From Methylobacterium sp. E-005 (GTDB lineage: Bacteria; Pseudomonadota; Alphaproteobacteria; Rhizobiales; Beijerinckiaceae), in the NCBI RefSeq assembly GCF_022829725.1, contig NZ_JAKSYG010000199.1, positions 57,031 to 121,030 on the forward strand: a stretch of DNA of 64,000 nucleotides, written 5' to 3'. A model generated the notes under the pieces. That model searched no databases and was not told the DNA's origin. It was given only the letters and a program-made list of their open reading frames with translations. A program made the position numbers and the translations under genes. Of this stretch, positions 60,492 through 64,000 are shown piece by piece; positions within the stretch are counted from its first letter, which is position 1; the number at the start of each line of letters is the position of its first letter.

Positions 60492-61604
60492 ATGCCGAAT
60501 AGCCCGATCCTTCAGCCCGTCACGATCAATGGCCTGAGCCTCAAGAACCGCGTCGTGATGGCACCGCTCACCCGCAGCCGTTCGGATAATGACGGCGTGC
60601 CGCCGGATTTCGCAGCCGACTATTACGGCCAGCGGGCGAGCGCCGGCCTGATCATCGCGGAGGCGACCAACATCTCACCCCAGGCCGTGGGCTATGCCTA
60701 CACGCCGGGGATCTGGTCCGACGTGCAGGTGGATAGCTGGTCCCGGATCGTCCGGACCGTCCACGCCAATGACGGGCTGATCTTCCTGCAACTCTGGCAC
60801 ACCGGCCGGATCTCGCATCCCGACCTCCAGCCGGGCGGGGCGCTGCCGGTCTCGGCCTCGGCGATCAAGCCGGAGGGAACCGCCTTCACGCGCGAGGGCA
60901 TGAAGCCCCACGTGACGCCCCGCGCTTTGGAGACGGACGAGATCCCGGGCATCGTGGCCGATTACCGGCGCGCCGCGGAGAACGCCAAGCGGGCCGGGTT
61001 CGACGGGGTCGAGATCCACTCGGCCAACAATTATCTGCTGGAGCAATTCGTCCGCGATTCGACCAATCGGCGGACCGATCGCTATGGCGGCTCCATCGAG
61101 AACCGCCTGCGCTTCCCGCTGGAGGTGGTCCGGACGGTGACGGAGGTCTGGGGCGGCGGCGACCGGGTCGGCATCCGGATCTCCCCCGCCACCACGCAGC
61201 CGGGGGAGACCCCCTTGGACTCCGACCCGAACGCGACCTACGGGGCCTATGTCGATGCGCTCAACGGGTTCGGGCTCCTCTACGTCCACGCGATTGAAGG
61301 GGTGACGCAACAGACGCGCGATGCGCCGGAGGGCGTCGATCTCGCCGCGCTACGCCATCGGTTCAAGGGCGCCTATATCGGCAATAACGGGTTGACCCTG
61401 GATCTCGCCGAGAAGGAGCTGTCCGAAGGCCGGGCCGATCTCTTCAGCTTTGGTCGGCCCTACCTTGCCAATCCCGATCTCGTGGAACGGTTCGCCGTCG
61501 GTGCGCCGGTGGCCGAGGCACCGAAGGCTTACTGGTACGGCGGTGGCGCCAACGGCTACTCCGACTGGCCAGGCCTGAACGGGCCGGTTCCCGTTCGCCG
61601 ATGA
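60492..61604 (+). CDS. nemA: Old yellow enzyme family alkene reductase
   Basis: 370 residues from the ATG at 60492, preceded by GGGAGC. The FMN barrel begins LKNRVVMAPLTRSRSDNDGVPP, has LQLWHTGRISHPDLQPGG (His/Tyr region), GFDGVEIHSANNYLLEQF with the His-Asn pair, and ends GRADLFSFGRPYLANPDLVERF (cited in part). It reduces activated alkenes, nitrate esters or N-ethylmaleimide using NAD(P)H. The end resembles that of the partial gene at 1-218, a likely paralogue. The start gives MPNSPILQPVTINGL. Confidence 0.95.
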   Translation: MPNSPILQPVTINGLSLKNRVVMAPLTRSRSDNDGVPPDFAADYYGQRASAGLIIAEATNISPQAVGYAYTPGIWSDVQVDSWSRIVRTVHANDGLIFLQLWHTGRISHPDLQPGGALPVSASAIKPEGTAFTREGMKPHVTPRALETDEIPGIVADYRRAAENAKRAGFDGVEIHSANNYLLEQFVRDSTNRRTDRYGGSIENRLRFPLEVVRTVTEVWGGGDRVGIRISPATTQPGETPLDSDPNATYGAYVDALNGFGLLYVHAIEGVTQQTRDAPEGVDLAALRHRFKGAYIGNNGLTLDLAEKELSEGRADLFSFGRPYLANPDLVERFAVGAPVAEAPKAYWYGGGANGYSDWPGLNGPVPVRR

Positions 61605-61650
61605 ACGCGTAAAGGCCGGCGAGGTCTGGACAGGATCGTTGGTTTAAAAA

Positions 61651-61666
61651 TGTTTCACGTGAAACA
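61651..61666. promoter_or_regulatory. parS: parS centromere-like site (ParB binding)
   Basis: TGTTTCACGTGAAACA is a perfect 16-bp match to the ParB consensus. It lies in the 290-base gap after the alkene reductase. The site recruits ParB for chromosome segregation, and chromosomal copies usually cluster near the origin. parA/parB are not in this window. Confidence 0.93.
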
Positions 61667-61893
61667 CCGGTCTTAACCCAGGCTTTACGGTTGAGCGACG
61701 GCGACTGGACGGCTTCCACGCGTGCAGGGAAGTTGGTCCGGCGCCGCTTTCGAATCGAAGTGCGCGTCGGGGGCGGGGTCGACGACCACCGGCCACGACG
61801 CGAGAGCGTAAGTCTTGCGGCCGTCCAAACCTCAGACTGCGTCTCAGGATCGGACGGCTGAAACGTTGCCAACACTCCGGCAGCGTAGGGACA

Positions 61894-62193
61894 TCACGCC
61901 TCGTCCGGCAGCGGATCGCCGGTCCAGGTCGTCGCGAAGGCGGCCAGTTCCCGTGCCTCCGCGAAAGCCATGACGCTCACCGCCCGCTCGGTCGGCGCCG
62001 CCCCCGGATAGGGCGCGAGGAGGATTTTCACCCGCGCGAGGCGACCACCCGGCGCATGGGCCGACAGCCAAGCCTCCGCCTCCGGGGTCAAACGATCCGG
62101 CCCGTCCAGGGCTCGCGAATCGCCCCGCAGGACGATGACGTAGGTGCCCAGGCTCGGATCGGCCCCCTGGACCGCCTTGACGATATCGATCAC
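61894..62193 (-). CDS. Small hypothetical protein after EthD gene
   Basis: 99 residues beginning in a 4-base overlap with the EthD gene (coupled). The protein contains DPSLGTYVIVLRGDSRALDG, EAEAWLSAHAPGGRLARVKI and TERAVSVMAFAEARELAAFA, a mixed alpha/beta pattern with no signal peptide. I recognise no family. Because it follows the EthD-type protein, it may be a partner in the same pathway. The coding call rests on the overlap and on codon composition. Confidence 0.6.
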   Translation of the reverse strand: MIDIVKAVQGADPSLGTYVIVLRGDSRALDGPDRLTPEAEAWLSAHAPGGRLARVKILLAPYPGAAPTERAVSVMAFAEARELAAFATTWTGDPLPDEA

Positions 62194-62501
62194 GGGCTTT
62201 CCGCGAAATCGTTGAGCTGAACCTGCGCCTGGGCCTGGGTGAAGTTCGGGATATCGGCGAAGATCTCGTTGCCGTGGGCAGCCACAGCCTTCTGGAAGGC
62301 CTCCGCCGACGCGAAGGTCAGCAGCGCCATGACCTGGAACGGCGCAGGGCCGCCGTCCGGTGTTCCGGCGCCCTTCACCACCTTGGCATCGTGCAGGCCG
62401 AGCGCCGACCAGCGCTCCCGCACCAACGGCATGTGATGGCTGAGATAATAGCCCATGTCGAAGCTTGGGCCGGTCGGGTACATCACGCTGACCAGGATCA
62501 T
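62190..62501 (-). CDS. EthD-family protein
   Basis: 103 residues from CAT at 62499-62501 (a Met at 62564 would give an unconserved extension). The EthD/ferredoxin-like fold is seen as MILVSVMYPTGPSFDMGYYL, then SHHMPLVRERWSALGLHDAK and VMALLTFASAEAFQKAVAAH. EthD is linked to degradation of ethyl tert-butyl ether in Rhodococcus, and most relatives have unknown function. It overlaps the next gene by 4 bases (stop 62190 and start 62193), so they are coupled. Confidence 0.83.
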   Translation of the reverse strand: MILVSVMYPTGPSFDMGYYLSHHMPLVRERWSALGLHDAKVVKGAGTPDGGPAPFQVMALLTFASAEAFQKAVAAHGNEIFADIPNFTQAQAQVQLNDFAESP

Positions 62502-62768
62502 GTCATTCCTTCTCCCTCGACGGGGTTCGGGCCACCCATCATGCGGCAGGGTGGTGGGCTTCACAAAGCGTCCCTACGGCTGCGCCCTGCCAGAACGGGA
62601 CGAAGCGTACCAATCGCTGTCCGGATGGCTCGGTTGCGTTGATCGCGCCGAGACCGGGATCTAGGGCAACGGCGTCGGGAAGCGAGCGTTTCCCGGGCGC
62701 CCTCGCGGGTCCCGTCCAGGCGTGACGCTCCGGAGCGGATATCCCGTCCCAATGACGGACCGTCCGGT

Positions 62769-63893
62769 TTAGGGCGCGCGCCGGGGCAGGCCGACATCGC
62801 CCACCGGCACGAATTTCTGCGCGCGCTTGCCGGTATCGACCTCGGTGGTGAAGACATCCCCGTGCGAATCGACCGCGAGGTTGTGGATCCAGTGGAACTG
62901 GCCCGCCATGCGCCCGTTCCGGCCGAAGGCGCCGACAACCGCGCCGGTGGCGCGTTCGAGGGTGCGGACCTCGTTGTTGGCCCCGTCGGCGTTGAGCAGG
63001 TAGGTCTGGTTCGCATCCGGCCACAGGGCCAACTCCCAGACCGAGCCGTTGGCGCGGGTGTTCTTCTCGACCAAGAATTCCGTGACGAAGCTGCCATCCT
63101 TCTTGAACACCTGAACGCGATCGTTGGTCCGGTCGCAGACATAGACCAGCCCATCCTTGGCGATGCGCACGCAGTGAACCGGATTGGCAAATTGCCGGGA
63201 CGGCGCAGCCGCCGGATCGTAGGGGCCGAGCTTGTCGTCGGTCGGCGGCTTACCGTAGGCGCCCCACATCCGCTTGAACGCGCCGGTATCCCGGTCGAAC
63301 ACGATGAGGCGGTGGTTGTAATAGCCGTCCGCCACGTAGACCTCGTTGGCCGCCATGTCGAAATCGACATTGGCGGGCTTGCCGAGCCGGCTGGTGTCGC
63401 GGCTGTCGGTCTGCGGTCCGGACTTGCCGATCTGCAGCACGAACTTGCCCTCGGGGGTGAACTTCAGGAGCTGCCCGTCCTGGTCGCCGTTCCCGGCGAT
63501 CCAGACGAAGCCCTGGCCGTCGATCTGGATGCCGTGCTCGTTGGTCGGCCAGTCGTAGCCGGTGCCGGGGCCGCCCCAGCTTCGCAGCAGGGTGCCGGCC
63601 TGATCGAACTCCAGCACCGGCGGGGCCGGCTTGCAGCATTTGGTCCGGGGCGGATCGAGGCTCGCGGCCTTCTCGTCGTCGGTGAGGGTGCGCGGCCGCT
63701 GGATCACCCAGACATGGTCCTGCGCGTCCACGGCGACGCCCGCGGCCTGACCCAGGATCCAGTCATTCGGCAGCGGCTTCGGCCAGTTCGGATCGACCTG
63801 GAAGCGCGGGGGATCGGCGGCCGGTGCGGGGTTTGTCAGGGCGAGCAGGCAGGCGAGCGCCGGCAGCGTGGCAGAGATCCTGGTCGAGATCAT
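62769..63893 (-). CDS. Secreted NHL-repeat beta-propeller protein
   Basis: 374 residues from CAT at 63891-63893, with a signal peptide ending near AAD (MISTRISATLPALACLLA). The mature protein has six NHL-type beta blades: DWILGQAAGVAVDAQDHVWV, HGIQIDGQGFVWIAGNG, PANVDFDMAANEVYVADGYY, HCVRIAKDGLVYVCDRTND, and HNLAVDSHGDVFTTEVDTG. A KCCKP pair near residue 88 may be a disulfide. It resembles peptidyl-alpha-hydroxyglycine amidating lyase-like propellers but has no recognised catalytic residues. It is exported, perhaps binding or scaffold-type. No neighbour indicates a pathway. Confidence 0.78.
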   Translation of the reverse strand: MISTRISATLPALACLLALTNPAPAADPPRFQVDPNWPKPLPNDWILGQAAGVAVDAQDHVWVIQRPRTLTDDEKAASLDPPRTKCCKPAPPVLEFDQAGTLLRSWGGPGTGYDWPTNEHGIQIDGQGFVWIAGNGDQDGQLLKFTPEGKFVLQIGKSGPQTDSRDTSRLGKPANVDFDMAANEVYVADGYYNHRLIVFDRDTGAFKRMWGAYGKPPTDDKLGPYDPAAAPSRQFANPVHCVRIAKDGLVYVCDRTNDRVQVFKKDGSFVTEFLVEKNTRANGSVWELALWPDANQTYLLNADGANNEVRTLERATGAVVGAFGRNGRMAGQFHWIHNLAVDSHGDVFTTEVDTGKRAQKFVPVGDVGLPRRAP

Positions 63894-64000
63894 CGGGGCG
63901 TATCCTCCCGCGCCTGTCCCGGCGCTCCGCCCCAGCATGCCGCCCCGATCCGGCGGGATCCAGCCGGTCGGGGCGGGCTTCGGTGACAGAGGAGGCCTGC

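Noticed and set aside
1..64000. CRISPR array, tRNA and rRNA genes, IS transposases, prophage genes
   Set aside because: No repeat-spacer pattern, tRNA TPsiC-like consensus with cloverleaf, rRNA-like stretch or transposase/phage frame was noticed on either strand by reading.

Overview
The window is a high-GC, densely packed stretch of an alphaproteobacterial chromosome, most likely Methylobacterium or a close relative (Methylorubrum). The case rests on an HWE-type sensor kinase, a DUF1194 protein, an OpgD-like glucan protein beside OpgH, a cytochrome bc1 chaperone next to a YceD protein, and above all a short DHFR-like protein that resembles the dihydromethanopterin reductase (DmrA) of methylotrophic Methylobacterium. 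No rRNA, tRNA, CRISPR array, prophage or intact insertion sequence was seen. A perfect 16-bp parS site at 61651-61666 suggests a partition (origin-proximal) region of the replicon.

Layout. 1-6245: end of an old-yellow-enzyme reductase, an orphan HWE histidine kinase, a HAD phosphatase, BamE, a ubiquinol-cytochrome c chaperone coupled to a YceD-like protein, a secreted DUF1194 protein and a small hypothetical. 6246-14494: sirtuin, isochorismatase-like hydrolase coupled to a GlxA-type regulator, then a D-hydantoinase/dihydropyrimidinase followed by a complete polyamine-type ABC importer (ATPase, Tat-exported binding protein, two permeases), which reads as an uptake-and-ring-opening unit. 14491-15495: a ParE/ParD toxin-antitoxin pair with a perfect operator palindrome and a small RHH-like protein. 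15613-25222: rplY, pdxH, two small secreted proteins, a large beta-propeller protein, a KefB/C-type antiporter, a MATE exporter, a DUF937 protein, a cupin and an orphan small protein. 25591-29256: glyA-nrdR-ribD-ribE, a classic conserved block. 29306-40150: envelope genes (two L,D-transpeptidases, acyltransferase, GH10 xylanase, divergent opgH/opgD) with an SDR and a cupin. 40202-51006: zwf, moaA, DUF971, radA, alr, cvpA, purF, SDR, the DmrA candidate and a YbdK-type ligase. 51156-63893: der-yfgM, NnrU, secreted propeller proteins, a small cluster with a 13-unit pentapeptide-like protein, SRAP/YedK, a two-PAS soluble chemoreceptor, a FdhA-like zinc dehydrogenase, a second old yellow enzyme, parS, and an EthD-containing gene pair.

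The most unusual non-coding feature is a dispersed, multi-hairpin element of about 104 bp found three times (8616-8734, 39758-39861, 48460-48563; the last inverted). Two copies have the same length and terminal GGTTTC/GAAACC ends, and one copy supplies the last ~22 codons of the glxA-like gene. Other items worth a second look are the operator palindrome of the toxin-antitoxin pair, the pentapeptide-like cluster at 55395-56243 (including a 53-residue two-helix membrane ORF), the DmrA candidate, the yfgM-der pair without bamB between them, and the divergent arrangement of opgH and opgD. All functional calls come from reading the sequence; no database search was run.
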